This document shows, piece after piece, positions 13,454-22,961 of a stretch of DNA of 64,000 nt. A program made the translations under genes and the position numbers. Origin of the DNA: Candidatus Devosia phytovorans (lineage in GTDB: Bacteria; Pseudomonadota; Alphaproteobacteria; Rhizobiales; Devosiaceae); NCBI GenBank assembly GCA_029202405.1, contig CP119312.1, positions 3,291,001 to 3,355,000 on the forward strand, given 5' to 3'. Within the stretch, counting starts at the first letter, position 1; every line of letters begins with the position of its first letter. Below the pieces are notes generated by a model. It was not told the origin of the DNA and searched no databases. It saw nothing but the letters and a program-made list of their open reading frames with translations.

Positions 13454-14818
13454 TCACCCGTTGAGATGGGCGAAGGCATAGAGCAGGTCCCAGTGCACGA
13501 AGGTGACGATGGCGGTGATCAATAGAGCCACGACCAGATAGGTGGCGTCGTGCAGGGCGTCCCACACCTTGTGCTTGCGGGCCAGCCAGATCAGCGCCAG
13601 GTGGCCGACCAGAAAACCGGTCGCCTGGGCCACCAGGGCACCAAACAGTCCGGCCACTTCCGCACCGATAATGAAGGCGAGAGCCTGGACCGTGCCGCGG
13701 AAGGCGATGACGAAGAAGAAGCTGCGTGAGTCGCCGGCTGCCAGCGCGCTCCAGTCATAGGTCAGTCCCACGGTCTGGGGCAGGCAGGCGAGAGCCACCA
13801 GCACGGCGATGGCCGAAGCCTGGGCATAGCGGGCGTCGTAAAGCAGAGTAACGATGAAGGGCCCGCTGAGCGCAAAGCACAGCAATAGCGCCATCACGCC
13901 GCCGGTCAGGCCAAAGCGCATCAGGCGCAGCTTATGCGCGCTTTGCTCGCCGGGATGGGTGAAGTATTCGCGATAGAGCGGCACCAGGATCTTGCTGACC
14001 ACCGAGGTCGCCAGCACCAGCGGCGCGGCCGCCAGAAACTGGCCGATATTGTAGATACCGAGCATCTCGAGCGACAGATAGGCGCCCAAGATCAGCCGGT
14101 CGCCCTGCCCAAGCAGATAGCCGAAGGCCGTGCTGGGCAGGATCCACTTACCGAAGGTCAGGATTTCGCGGGCTGCCGTAACATCAATGCGGAAGCGGCT
14201 CGGCTCACCGGGGATCATGATCGTGACCAGCAGCAGCTTGAACGCCGTGCCCAGGATCATGCCGATCACCAGTGACCAGACCGACGGGATCAGAATTGCG
14301 GCCACGACCGTGATGAGCATGGTCACGACCTGGCTGATGAGATCCGCCAGTACCACCCGGCCCAGCAGCAGATGACGTCCCGCCGTCTCGAGTCGAATGG
14401 GATTGAGACAGGAGATCAACACCGAGAGGCTTGCCGCGGGCAACAGGTAGAGGATCGCCGGCTCGCGGTAGAAAAGGCTCAGCGGCCAGGCGCAGATCAA
14501 CACGAAGAGGAAGATCGAAATGCCGCGCAGGACCTGGAGCGACCATGCCGTATCAAGGAAATCGCGCTCGTCACCCCGCCTGCTCTGGGCCACGGAAACA
14601 CCGATGCCAACGTCGGACAGCATCGCGACGCCCACCATCAGCACCGTGATCAGCGACATCAGCCCGAAGGCTTCAGGAAACAACAGGCGGGTCAGGATCA
14701 GGTTGGAAGCGAGGCGGATGACCTGCGACAGGATGTGGCCCGAGCCAGCCCAGGCAAAGCCACGCAGCGCGCGCGCAAACAGCCCGTTGCTGCGCAGAAC
14801 TTGCTGAACTAGGCCCAT
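13454..14818 (-). CDS. Wzx-type polysaccharide flippase
   Basis: A 454-residue polytopic protein of the polysaccharide transport (MATE/MOP) superfamily. It has about twelve predicted membrane segments in the usual 6+6 layout. The opening ALRGFAWAGSGHILSQVIRL and TRLLFPEAFGLMSL are typical of the family, where the early Pro-x-x-Phe-Gly turn is common. It would move the undecaprenyl-linked repeat unit to the periplasmic face. The gene is convergent with the glycosidase-like gene, with one base between their ends, and is the only flippase seen in the locus. Confidence 0.88.
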   Translation of the reverse strand: MGLVQQVLRSNGLFARALRGFAWAGSGHILSQVIRLASNLILTRLLFPEAFGLMSLITVLMVGVAMLSDVGIGVSVAQSRRGDERDFLDTAWSLQVLRGISIFLFVLICAWPLSLFYREPAILYLLPAASLSVLISCLNPIRLETAGRHLLLGRVVLADLISQVVTMLITVVAAILIPSVWSLVIGMILGTAFKLLLVTIMIPGEPSRFRIDVTAAREILTFGKWILPSTAFGYLLGQGDRLILGAYLSLEMLGIYNIGQFLAAAPLVLATSVVSKILVPLYREYFTHPGEQSAHKLRLMRFGLTGGVMALLLCFALSGPFIVTLLYDARYAQASAIAVLVALACLPQTVGLTYDWSALAAGDSRSFFFVIAFRGTVQALAFIIGAEVAGLFGALVAQATGFLVGHLALIWLARKHKVWDALHDATYLVVALLITAIVTFVHWDLLYAFAHLNG

Positions 14819-15098
14819 ATTGCGGTTAGCCGGACGCAGTCCATGACCGTGGCGCGTGTGTTGCAGCCTATCGGACTGGCCGGGGCCTCAAAGGCGAAAT
14901 ACAAAGAAAGATACAGGTCCCTGCCCCCTGGCGACACACAATGCGCTTCAATCACTCGTCAATGTCTCCCCCCGGAGCGATATCAACTACGTCTTGACTA
15001 GGTTATAGCTGCGAACCGGCAAAACAAATCCGCTGCCTATCATTAATTTGCTGGCATGGCGCAGGAGATGGCCGAAGAAATCCATTGATCGGTGAACA
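14819..15098. other. Intergenic region between the SDR and flippase genes
   Basis: This stretch lies between the end of the SDR operon and the start of the flippase, both on the minus strand. It should hold the operon's terminator and the flippase promoter. I see no strong hairpin followed by a T-run, no RNA gene and no credible small protein. Confidence 0.5.
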
Positions 15099-15908
15099 CT
15101 ATGCCGCCTTCGGCTCGGCGGTAAACTGTCCCAATATTCGGGCCGGCGCGGGACGGCGGCGCAGCACGGCGTCGAGCACGCGGCGCTTGGCCGATCGGCT
15201 GGGCAGGATTTCCGTGTTGCGTTCAAACTCGGCACCATTGAGCGAGCGATCATTGCGCATTGCCAGGTCGACACCCCATTCTGCGGCAATGTCGGGGTCG
15301 AGCCCGTTCGCCAGCCCCATCTGCGTGTTGAGCACGCCGGGCATCCAGGTGCTGACAACAATGTCGGGAAAACGGTCGGCAACGTCGGCCACGAGCGCCT
15401 GGGTAAAAATGCGCGCTGCACCCTTGGATACGGAATAGGCGCTGCCTGCAGGCGTCGGGGCCTGCCCGGCAAAGCTGCCGACATTGACGATGCGGCCACG
15501 CCCCGAGATCGTCATGGTGTCCAGCACGGCCCTCGAACAGTTGACGACGCCGCCGAGATTGACCGCCAGCGTCTGCATGAAGGTCGTACCGCTCTCCTCC
15601 ATGAAGTCACGATGTGGATAGACTGCCGCGTTGTTGATCAAAATCGACGGATCGCCGTGCCGCTCGCGTAGCGTGCGGAAGGCCAGTTTGACGGCGTCCT
15701 CGTCGGCGACATTCACCACCATCGCCGTGAAGATGGCACTGGCAATGCTATCTTCGGCCTGCCCTAGGGTTGACGGCGAGCGGCCGAAGCCGACCACGGG
15801 AATACCCTTGCGACAGAAACTGGCTGCCATGGCGCGTCCCAGTCCCGAACCGGCTCCGGTGATAACCACCAGCGGATCAACCAGGGGGGCAACCCCACTA
15901 ATGAGCAT
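15099..15908 (-). CDS. SDR-family NAD(P)-dependent oxidoreductase
   Basis: A 269-residue classical short-chain dehydrogenase. The dinucleotide motif is TGAGSGLG, followed by NNAA, a catalytic serine in IVNVGS, and the Tyr-x-x-x-Lys pair in YSVSK. The substrate is unknown. Its start overlaps the last 11 bases of the GMC oxidoreductase gene, so the two are very likely translated together. The pair may oxidise and then reduce one sugar carbon of a polysaccharide precursor, giving an epimerisation. That last step is inference from context. Confidence 0.88.
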   Translation of the reverse strand: MLISGVAPLVDPLVVITGAGSGLGRAMAASFCRKGIPVVGFGRSPSTLGQAEDSIASAIFTAMVVNVADEDAVKLAFRTLRERHGDPSILINNAAVYPHRDFMEESGTTFMQTLAVNLGGVVNCSRAVLDTMTISGRGRIVNVGSFAGQAPTPAGSAYSVSKGAARIFTQALVADVADRFPDIVVSTWMPGVLNTQMGLANGLDPDIAAEWGVDLAMRNDRSLNGAEFERNTEILPSRSAKRRVLDAVLRRRPAPARILGQFTAEPKAA

Positions 15909-17511
15909 GCGAGGTTTCCTTGCGAGTGGCCCCGGCAGGATCGGCGCGAAGCTGTCCCGCTATGGCGTCGGCAATCCGCAGCGCATTGGCCGCGATGGTC
16001 AGGCTGGGGTTGATGCCCGTCGAGGTCGGCATGAAGGATGCATCGGCCACATAGAGGTTCTTGACCTCATGGGTGCGACAGTTGGCATCCAGAACGCTGG
16101 TCTTGGGGTCATTGCCGAAGCGCAGCGTTCCACAGACATGGGCAAAGTTCAGGTTCGGCTGGAAGGTGAGGAAGGTCGATTTCAGACCCTTCAGCTTGCG
16201 CTTGATCAGCTTCTGGTATTCGGCGCGGCGCGTGCGCAGTTCAGCGGGAATAAAATATTCGAAGACGATGCGCTCCGGCTTTTCAGGATCAAGCAGCACG
16301 CGGTTTTCGGCGTAGGGCAGGTCTTCCATAATGCCGACAAAGACCTTGGCATTGCCGAAAATCCTTGAGGCCAGATAGGCGGGGATGCGCAGCAGCGCCC
16401 GCAGGGGACGCAGCTTGCGCAGGGGCGAGCGGTCAAAGACGTTTTTCAGATATTGCACGATCTCGCCGTAGGAACCGTTGACCCCCATGGCCTGGAAGGA
16501 GCCATAGCGCTGGCCCTCGCTCGAATAAAAGTCACGCAAGGCGAGGCCACGGGTCGGCGCATCAAAACGCCCACCGCGTTCCGGCCAGACGGCGATCATT
16601 TCGGTGAGGTGGAACATCATGTTGCGGCCGACCATATCGCTGCCATTCGCCAGCCCCATCGGCCATTGCTCCGATCGGGAGGCTAGCAGCAGCCTGGGCG
16701 AACCAAAGCCGCCCGCGGCCAGCACATAGGCACGGCCGCGCACCGCGATATTCTGTCCGCCCCGCTGTGCTTCAACATGCAACACCTGATCGGCATCAGC
16801 CCGCAGGAAGTTGACCTCGCACATGTCGAGAATGGAGGCATTGCCGGTGGCGAGCGCCGGCTCCACCCCGGCCGAACGCCCGTCCATCTTGCACACTCTT
16901 GGACATTTGCTGCCGAAGCAGAAGCCACAGCCTGGCAAAGCCTTGACGCCAAGGTGCAACTGATAGGGATGGAGACCCAACCGGCTGAAACTGGCCATCA
17001 GGGACTCGTCACCCGCTTCGATTGGGATGGGCGGCAGGATGTCGGCAGGTGGCTCGGAAGAGAGGGTATCGACGCCGCCACGCACGCAATACATCTGCTC
17101 GGCTGCGGTAAAATAGGGTTCGAAACTGTCGTAGTCGACCGGCCAGCCACCAGTGGGGTGCTTGTGCTGGCTCGTCTCGTCGATGTCGTGGCGTTCGGGC
17201 CGTTCCAGGGTCGCCGCATAGAAGGCGGAGGAGCCGCCAACACCGGCGCCAAGCGGCCCCAGGAAGGTCGATGTCTGTCCATTGATCGTGCCCGTCATCT
17301 CGACCGGCCACAGCCCTCGGATCAGGCGGGCATGGGGATCGAGAATATCATAGCTCATGTTCTGCTGTTCGGCGCGGGGGCCAAATGGGCCCTTTTCGAG
17401 GAACAGGACCGAGAAGCCCTTTTCGGCCAGGCTTCGACCGATTGTACCGCCGCCTATCCCGGTGCCGATAACGATCACATCCCAGACTTTGGTCGTCACA
17501 TCATGGAGCAT
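15898..17511 (-). CDS. GMC-family FAD oxidoreductase
   Basis: A 537-residue flavoprotein. The N-terminal Rossmann motif is VIVIGTGIGGGTIG followed by LFLEKG. The C-terminal domain has FAHVCGTLRFGNDP and TSTGINPSLTIAANALRIAD, which hold the conserved His and Asn region of glucose-methanol-choline oxidoreductases. A CxxCxxxC-like segment (GFCFGSKCPRVCK) is a further feature of some bacterial GMC enzymes. A GTG at 17520 is in frame, but the ATG at 17511 is preferred because AGGTGA lies 9 nt before it. It overlaps the acyltransferase gene upstream by 11 bases and the SDR gene downstream by 11. It probably modifies a sugar in the exopolysaccharide pathway. Confidence 0.88.
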   Translation of the reverse strand: MLHDVTTKVWDVIVIGTGIGGGTIGRSLAEKGFSVLFLEKGPFGPRAEQQNMSYDILDPHARLIRGLWPVEMTGTINGQTSTFLGPLGAGVGGSSAFYAATLERPERHDIDETSQHKHPTGGWPVDYDSFEPYFTAAEQMYCVRGGVDTLSSEPPADILPPIPIEAGDESLMASFSRLGLHPYQLHLGVKALPGCGFCFGSKCPRVCKMDGRSAGVEPALATGNASILDMCEVNFLRADADQVLHVEAQRGGQNIAVRGRAYVLAAGGFGSPRLLLASRSEQWPMGLANGSDMVGRNMMFHLTEMIAVWPERGGRFDAPTRGLALRDFYSSEGQRYGSFQAMGVNGSYGEIVQYLKNVFDRSPLRKLRPLRALLRIPAYLASRIFGNAKVFVGIMEDLPYAENRVLLDPEKPERIVFEYFIPAELRTRRAEYQKLIKRKLKGLKSTFLTFQPNLNFAHVCGTLRFGNDPKTSVLDANCRTHEVKNLYVADASFMPTSTGINPSLTIAANALRIADAIAGQLRADPAGATRKETSHAH

Positions 17512-19597
17512 TGGCAACACTCACCTGGGTTGGATTGGCATCAGCCTTGACCAGCGGGACGAAAAGATCGCGGCTGCGGATCGCCGCGGAATTGGTGACG
17601 TGGTTGTTGTCGAAATAGCTGGATTGACCATCGTAGAGGACGGAGCAGCTCTGCTCGTTGCAGAAGTAGCTGTCGAGATCGATCCAGGTCACCTTGTGCT
17701 CGGCGATGGCCCGCTTGAACGGGACTTCGGAGGCTGACGAGCGTTCGGCCACGGCACCAAGGTCAATGCTGAAGCGATTGGCCTCCTCGGCCACCGCACC
17801 GCCATGCGCCAGCTTGCGGGCGACATCGCGGGAATCGTACCAGGGAACCTCGGGCACCTGGCGCAGCACGAAGACATTGTCGAAATGGGCCGACAGAATG
17901 TCGAGCGTCTGTGTCACGGCGTTGTCGAAGACCTGGATTTGCGGCTCGGTGCCGGGGATCGGGCCGGGCGACCTGGCCAAAGTAATGGTGTTGACCGCGT
18001 CATAGCCGGTGCCCGCGCCCTGCGCGTAATAGGACCAGCGCCCGATCAGCAGGATGGTGTCGATATCGAGCGGTCCGGTCGTCGCCTGCAGGATGCGCTC
18101 GTTGGACTGGGTGCATTCCTCGTCCTGATCGCGGGTTGTGGCGCTTTCCTGCTTCTGGATACCAAACAGGGGCGGACAGCCGGCCCGCCAGATCAGGATG
18201 CCCGGGACCTGCTGTTCAGCCGCCATGCGTTCGAGGCCTTCCTTGAACGCGCGCGCATGGGAGTCGCCCCAGACCAGGAATTTCGGTGCGCCAGCCGGCC
18301 CCAGGGGGCAGAGGTTGATGCCGGCAAAGGGTTCATCGCTCGCCACGGCACAGCGGCTCCAGTCCTGCAGGAAATCCGCCGATGCCTCGATATGGGTGCG
18401 CACCTCCGGCTGGAAGCGACTGGGCAGGCCGTCTGTGCGGTAGAGACCAAAACCGATCGCCACGAGGGTAACCGAGGCAGCGACCATGCCGCCAAAAGCA
18501 AAGCGCTTGCGGATCTTCAACCCATGCCGGAACGGCAGTTCGACGAAGCGCCAGGAGAGGTAGGCCAGCAGCAGGGAGAGGACCAGCCAGCACAGCATGT
18601 CGAGCGGGCCGGTCTGACCATTGCGGTAGTAGGTCCAGAGCGTCACCACCGGCCAGTGCCAGAGGTAGAGCGAATAGGAGATCAGGCCCAGCGAGACGAC
18701 CGGCTTCCAGGTCAGCAGGCGATTGACGGGATTGGCGTGCCGGCCGTTGAGGATCAGCAGCACCGTGCCCAGGACCGGGGCCAGTACGGCAAAGCCCGGA
18801 AAATCGCGGCCCGCCGAAATCAGCGCCACTGTCGCAATGATCAGGCCCAGGCCGATCCAGGACAGTGCGCCATGGACCTTCCATGTCGCGGCGCGCTCAT
18901 AGCCATAAATGGCCAGCAGCACACCAGCCAGCAGTTCCCAGGCGCGAAAAGGGAAGAGGTAAAAGGCGGACGAGTGATTGATCGGGGTAAAGACCAGATT
19001 GGCGAGCAGCGAGGCGGCGCAGATCGCCACGATGGCACCCAGCAGGATGCGTTTCCAGCGCGCCAGCACCAGCAGCAGCACCGGCAGGAAGAAGTAAAAC
19101 TGCTCCTCGAGCGACAGGGACCAGGTGTGGAGCAGGATCTTGTTGCTGGAGTCGATGTCGAAATAGCCGGCCTGGCTGAAGAAATAGACGTTGGACAGGT
19201 AGACTGTCGACGCGATCAGCGACTTGCCGAATTCGCGGAATTCGAAGGGCAGCAGAATGGCCCAGCCGGCCATCGAGACCAGGATGGCCATGACGACATA
19301 GGCGGGCGCCAGACGGCGAATGCGGCGAATGAAGAAATCGGGGAGAGAGATCCGGCCGCGTTCGGCAAGCTCGCGCCACAGGATGCCGCCGATGAGGAAG
19401 CCGGAGATGACGAAGAAGATGTCGACGCCGACGAAACCGCCCGGCACACCCCAGACGCCAAAATGATAGAGCACCACCGCAACGACCGCCACAGCCCGCA
19501 GGCCGTCGATCTCGGGGCGATAGAAGGCGCCGCCGGCGACGTGCCGATCGGCCCGCCCGCGTCCGTCATCCCGCTCCGTCCGCATGAAAGGCGCCAT
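17501..19597 (-). CDS. OafA/YrhL-type acyltransferase with C-terminal SGNH domain
   Basis: A 698-residue inner-membrane O-acyltransferase. The N-terminal acyltransferase-3 domain starts with YRPEIDGLRAVAVVAVVLYH and GGFVGVDIFFVISGFLI, with about ten membrane segments. After about residue 400 comes a periplasmic SGNH hydrolase-like domain, with GDSHA as the nucleophile block and DNNHVT as the Asp-His block near the end. Such proteins add acetyl or other acyl groups to surface polysaccharides. The ATG at 19597 is preferred over the upstream open frame because GGGGA lies about 7 nt before it. It is first of three overlapping genes with the GMC and SDR enzymes. Confidence 0.9.
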   Translation of the reverse strand: MAPFMRTERDDGRGRADRHVAGGAFYRPEIDGLRAVAVVAVVLYHFGVWGVPGGFVGVDIFFVISGFLIGGILWRELAERGRISLPDFFIRRIRRLAPAYVVMAILVSMAGWAILLPFEFREFGKSLIASTVYLSNVYFFSQAGYFDIDSSNKILLHTWSLSLEEQFYFFLPVLLLVLARWKRILLGAIVAICAASLLANLVFTPINHSSAFYLFPFRAWELLAGVLLAIYGYERAATWKVHGALSWIGLGLIIATVALISAGRDFPGFAVLAPVLGTVLLILNGRHANPVNRLLTWKPVVSLGLISYSLYLWHWPVVTLWTYYRNGQTGPLDMLCWLVLSLLLAYLSWRFVELPFRHGLKIRKRFAFGGMVAASVTLVAIGFGLYRTDGLPSRFQPEVRTHIEASADFLQDWSRCAVASDEPFAGINLCPLGPAGAPKFLVWGDSHARAFKEGLERMAAEQQVPGILIWRAGCPPLFGIQKQESATTRDQDEECTQSNERILQATTGPLDIDTILLIGRWSYYAQGAGTGYDAVNTITLARSPGPIPGTEPQIQVFDNAVTQTLDILSAHFDNVFVLRQVPEVPWYDSRDVARKLAHGGAVAEEANRFSIDLGAVAERSSASEVPFKRAIAEHKVTWIDLDSYFCNEQSCSVLYDGQSSYFDNNHVTNSAAIRSRDLFVPLVKADANPTQVSVANAP

Positions 19598-19884
19598 CAA
19601 GTGGTCCCCGTGTCTACAAAGACATACGCCCGCTTCTACTTGAGTAGTGACGGACATTGGGACAGTGTCAATCACGCTGCTTTGAAAGCAAAGATGCGGA
19701 AGCAGAAAATCAGGATTATTTTAGCAGAATGGTTGACGTGCAACGCTGCCTTGCAACAAACGACTACTGATCTGACGCCAGATAACCAATCCGACACTTT
19801 CCAATTGCAGTATATTTCCAGATAGATACGCAATCTCCAAGTCAACGATATCTCGCAGACGCCTATGCAGGGGATGTGCTCGCA

Positions 19885-21177
19885 ATGAAATCCGGCAGCC
19901 AGATCGACCACAGCGCCATGCGTGTTCTCGTCGTCACCGAGCATGCTTCAGATCGATTTGGTGGCGAGGCCAGTCTACCGCTGCATATTTTTCGCAAGCT
20001 GCGGGCCCGTGGCATCGAAGCGTGGATGATCACCCACGCGCGCACGCGCGACGAGTTGCAGATCGCCATTCCCGACCAGCTCGACCGGGTGCATTTCGTG
20101 CCCGACACCTGGATCAACAAGCTGACCTATCGGCTGGGCAAGTTTCTGCCCGCGCAGATCGCCTATTTCAGCACGGGCTATGTCAGCCGGCTGAGCAGCC
20201 AGATCACGACGCGGCGGCTTGCCAGGAAGATGGTCGGGGAACAGGGGGTCACCATCGTGCACCAGCCCATTCCGGTATCGCCGCGCGAACCGTCGCTGCT
20301 GCATGATCTGGGGGCGCCGATGGTCATGGGCCCGCTCAACGGCGGCATGAGTTTTCCGCCGGGATTCAGCACCGGCAATGGCCGGCTTGGCGCGTTGTCC
20401 GGGGTGATCGCGGCGGCCCGCTACGCATCGGGCGCGCTGCATCAGCTGATGCCAGGCAAACTACGGGCCGAGACGCTGCTGGTGGCCAATGAGCGCACGC
20501 GCCTGGCCCTACCGCAGGGCTGCCGCGGCAAGGTCATCACCCTGATCGAAAATGGTGTCGACCTCACAGTCTGGTCTCCCCCCGAGCGAACCACGCGGAC
20601 AGCCGAGCAGGGGCCGGCGCGGTTCGTCTTCATCGGACGTCTGGTGGACTGGAAAGCGGTCAACCTGTTGCTCGAGGCCTTTGCCCGCAGCTTCAATGAT
20701 GGCTCGGCGTCGCTGACCATTGTCGGCGACGGCCCGATGCGGAATGCCTGGCAGGAACAGGCCCGCGCGCTTGGCCTCGACAAATCCGTGCGCTTCACAG
20801 GCTGGCTCAGCCAGAAGCAGGCATCCGCCATTCTGGCCGACAGCGACGTGCTCGTCCTGCCCAGTCTTTACGAGGCAGGTGGTGCGGTCGTACTCGAGGC
20901 AATGGCGAGCGGGCTGCCGGTCATTGCCACCAATTGGGGCGGGCCGCGGGATTATCTCGACGAAAGCTGCGGCATCCTGGTGGATCCCAGGGACCACGAC
21001 AGCTTCATCGCCGGTCTCACGGCTGCGATGCAGCGGCTGGCAGGCGACGCCGCGCTGCGCCAGAGCATGGGTCGCGCGGCGGCCGAGAAAGTATCGAACG
21101 GCACGCTCAACTGGGACCGCAAGATCGAACGCCTGCTCGAGATTTACGAGCAGACGGTTCAATCCGCCAAGCGATGA
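19885..21177 (+). CDS. Family 4 glycosyltransferase
   Basis: A GT-B fold glycosyltransferase of about 430 residues. The N-terminal half includes VLVVTEHASDRFGGEAS, with an acceptor-side glycine loop. The C-terminal half has FVFIGRLVDWKAVNLLLEAF, LTIVGDGP and the donor-binding EAGGAVVLEAMASGLPVIA, which contains the Ex7E motif. It is a retaining enzyme for exopolysaccharide repeat assembly; the donor is not known. AGGGG is about 11 nt before the ATG at 19885. A GTG at 19876 or the ATG at 19918 are other possible starts. The gene abuts the convergent rfbA with no gap. Confidence 0.88.
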   Translation: MKSGSQIDHSAMRVLVVTEHASDRFGGEASLPLHIFRKLRARGIEAWMITHARTRDELQIAIPDQLDRVHFVPDTWINKLTYRLGKFLPAQIAYFSTGYVSRLSSQITTRRLARKMVGEQGVTIVHQPIPVSPREPSLLHDLGAPMVMGPLNGGMSFPPGFSTGNGRLGALSGVIAAARYASGALHQLMPGKLRAETLLVANERTRLALPQGCRGKVITLIENGVDLTVWSPPERTTRTAEQGPARFVFIGRLVDWKAVNLLLEAFARSFNDGSASLTIVGDGPMRNAWQEQARALGLDKSVRFTGWLSQKQASAILADSDVLVLPSLYEAGGAVVLEAMASGLPVIATNWGGPRDYLDESCGILVDPRDHDSFIAGLTAAMQRLAGDAALRQSMGRAAAEKVSNGTLNWDRKIERLLEIYEQTVQSAKR

Positions 21178-22047
21178 TCACTGATTGCCCAGGATCTTCA
21201 GCAGATACTGCCCATAGGCATTCTTTTTCATCGCCACACCCAGCTTTTCGAGCTGGCACCCGTCGATGAAACCCATGCGATAAGCGATTTCCTCGGGGCA
21301 GGCGATCTTGAAGCCTTGGCGCTTTTCCAGCGTCGCCACGAACTGCGCCGCATCGAGCAGGCTGTCGGGCGTGCCGGTATCGAGCCAGGCATAGCCGCGC
21401 CCCATCAGTTCGACCGAGAGCTGCCCTTTGTCGAGATAGGCGCGGTTGACGTCGGTGATTTCGAGCTCGCCGCGCGGTGACGGCTTGAGATTGGCAGCGA
21501 TGTCGACGACCTGCTCGTCGTAGAAGTAGAGCCCGGTCACCGCCCAGCTGGAGCGCGGCTTCTCCGGCTTTTCCTCGATGCTGAGGGCGCGCATGTCGGC
21601 ATCGAAATCGACGACACCGTAACGCTCGGGATCGGTCACGTGATAGGCGAAGACAGTGCCGCCCTGGGTGCGATCGACGCCGCGCTTCATGATTTCGGGC
21701 AGGCCGTGGCCATAGAAGATATTGTCGCCCAGAACGAGCGCCGAGGGACCGCCAGCTACAAAGGCGGCACCGATGATGAAGGCTTCCGCCAGGCCATTGG
21801 GCTGCGGCTGGCTGGCAAAGCTCAGCGACAGGCCCCATTGCGAGCCATCACCCAGGAGGCGCTTGAAGCCTTCGGCCTCGTGCGGCGTGGTGATGATGAG
21901 AATGTCCTTGATCCCCGCCAGCATCAGCGTGGTCAGCGGATAATAGACCATCGGCTTGTCATAGACCGGCACGAGTTGCTTGGAGACCGCCAGGGTCATC
22001 GGATGCAGCCGTGTGCCGGTGCCGCCGGCCAGAATAATACCCTTCAT
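21178..22047 (-). CDS. rfbA: Glucose-1-phosphate thymidylyltransferase
   Basis: A 289-residue RmlA/RfbA enzyme making dTDP-glucose from glucose-1-phosphate and dTTP. The nucleotide-binding signature GGTGTRLHPMT, the KPMVYYPL block and the GDNIFYG and EKP segments are all present, and the length is normal. It is last in the leftward rfbC-B-D-A operon and its start overlaps the end of rfbD by 4 bases (ATGA). The short form without an extra C-terminal domain fits the dTDP-rhamnose pathway. Confidence 0.96.
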   Translation of the reverse strand: MKGIILAGGTGTRLHPMTLAVSKQLVPVYDKPMVYYPLTTLMLAGIKDILIITTPHEAEGFKRLLGDGSQWGLSLSFASQPQPNGLAEAFIIGAAFVAGGPSALVLGDNIFYGHGLPEIMKRGVDRTQGGTVFAYHVTDPERYGVVDFDADMRALSIEEKPEKPRSSWAVTGLYFYDEQVVDIAANLKPSPRGELEITDVNRAYLDKGQLSVELMGRGYAWLDTGTPDSLLDAAQFVATLEKRQGFKIACPEEIAYRMGFIDGCQLEKLGVAMKKNAYGQYLLKILGNQ

Positions 22048-22961
22048 CGTGATCGCTGCTCCTCCAGGCGATGATCCATGCCTGCAAGCAGGCGTTCAAT
22101 GGTGTGTCGTGTCGAGGCCTGCCAGCCTGGCATGGTCAAGCCATGGGTGGCTTTGAGCTTGAACGTATCGAGACGGGAGTTGGCCGGTCGCCTGGCTGGC
22201 GTCGGATAGTCCGCCGTGCCGATGCGCGTGACATTGGCGCCGGGTCCGCCAAGCGATTTGGCGACGGCGAAAATCTCGATGGCAAAGTCGGCCCAGCTGG
22301 CTTCGCCGCTGCCGGCCACGTGAAAGGTACCACGTAGCTTTGCGTCATCCGGACGAGCCAGCAGGTTTTTGGCCACGGCAATGACCGCTGTCGCGAGGTC
22401 AAGCGCCGAGGTGGGATTGCCGCGCTGATCGTCAACAACGCGCAGTTCGGAACGCGTTTCGGCCAGGCGCAGCATGGTCTTGAGGAAATTGCCGCCAAAA
22501 GGCGAATAGACCCAGGCGGTGCGCAGGATGGCATGATTGTCGGTGGCGGCAGCGATCGCCCTCTCACCGGCCAGTTTGGTCGCACCATAGACACCGAGTG
22601 GATTGGTGGCATCGCTCTCGACATAGGGGGTCGGCTTGCTGCCATCAAAAACATAGTCGGTCGAGAGATGCACAATGGGAATGCTCAGGTCCGCCGCCAG
22701 CTCGGCAAGCGCTGCAGGTCCCGCGGCATTGACCCGACGCGCCATATCGGCATCGGTCTCCGCCTTGTCGACTGCAGTATAGGCAGCAGCAGAGACGATG
22801 ACATCGGGCCGCGCCTCGGCGATCTTGAACAGGCCCTCTCGCGGATCGGCAAGGTCGAGTTCGGGTCGACCCATGGCAATGACCGACACGCCCTGCCCGG
22901 CACCCGCCTCCCGCAGAGCCGTTGCAACCTGCCCGGTCTTGCCCGAGACCACCAGCCTCAT
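22044..22961 (-). CDS. rfbD: dTDP-4-dehydrorhamnose reductase
   Basis: A 305-residue RmlD/RfbD enzyme that makes dTDP-L-rhamnose with NADPH. It has the N-terminal GKTGQVATAL dinucleotide motif, STDYVFDG and the catalytic YGATKLAGE (Tyr-x-x-x-Lys). The start at 22961 is chosen over a longer open frame because it begins the Rossmann fold, has AAAGG upstream and overlaps the rfbB stop codon (ATGA). Confidence 0.96.
   Translation of the reverse strand: MRLVVSGKTGQVATALREAGAGQGVSVIAMGRPELDLADPREGLFKIAEARPDVIVSAAAYTAVDKAETDADMARRVNAAGPAALAELAADLSIPIVHLSTDYVFDGSKPTPYVESDATNPLGVYGATKLAGERAIAAATDNHAILRTAWVYSPFGGNFLKTMLRLAETRSELRVVDDQRGNPTSALDLATAVIAVAKNLLARPDDAKLRGTFHVAGSGEASWADFAIEIFAVAKSLGGPGANVTRIGTADYPTPARRPANSRLDTFKLKATHGLTMPGWQASTRHTIERLLAGMDHRLEEQRSR

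Noticed and set aside
17804..19825. A 673-codon plus-strand open frame opposite the acyltransferase
   Set aside because: No ribosome site, no domain and biased Arg/Gln/His content. The minus strand has clear acyltransferase-3 and SGNH motifs.
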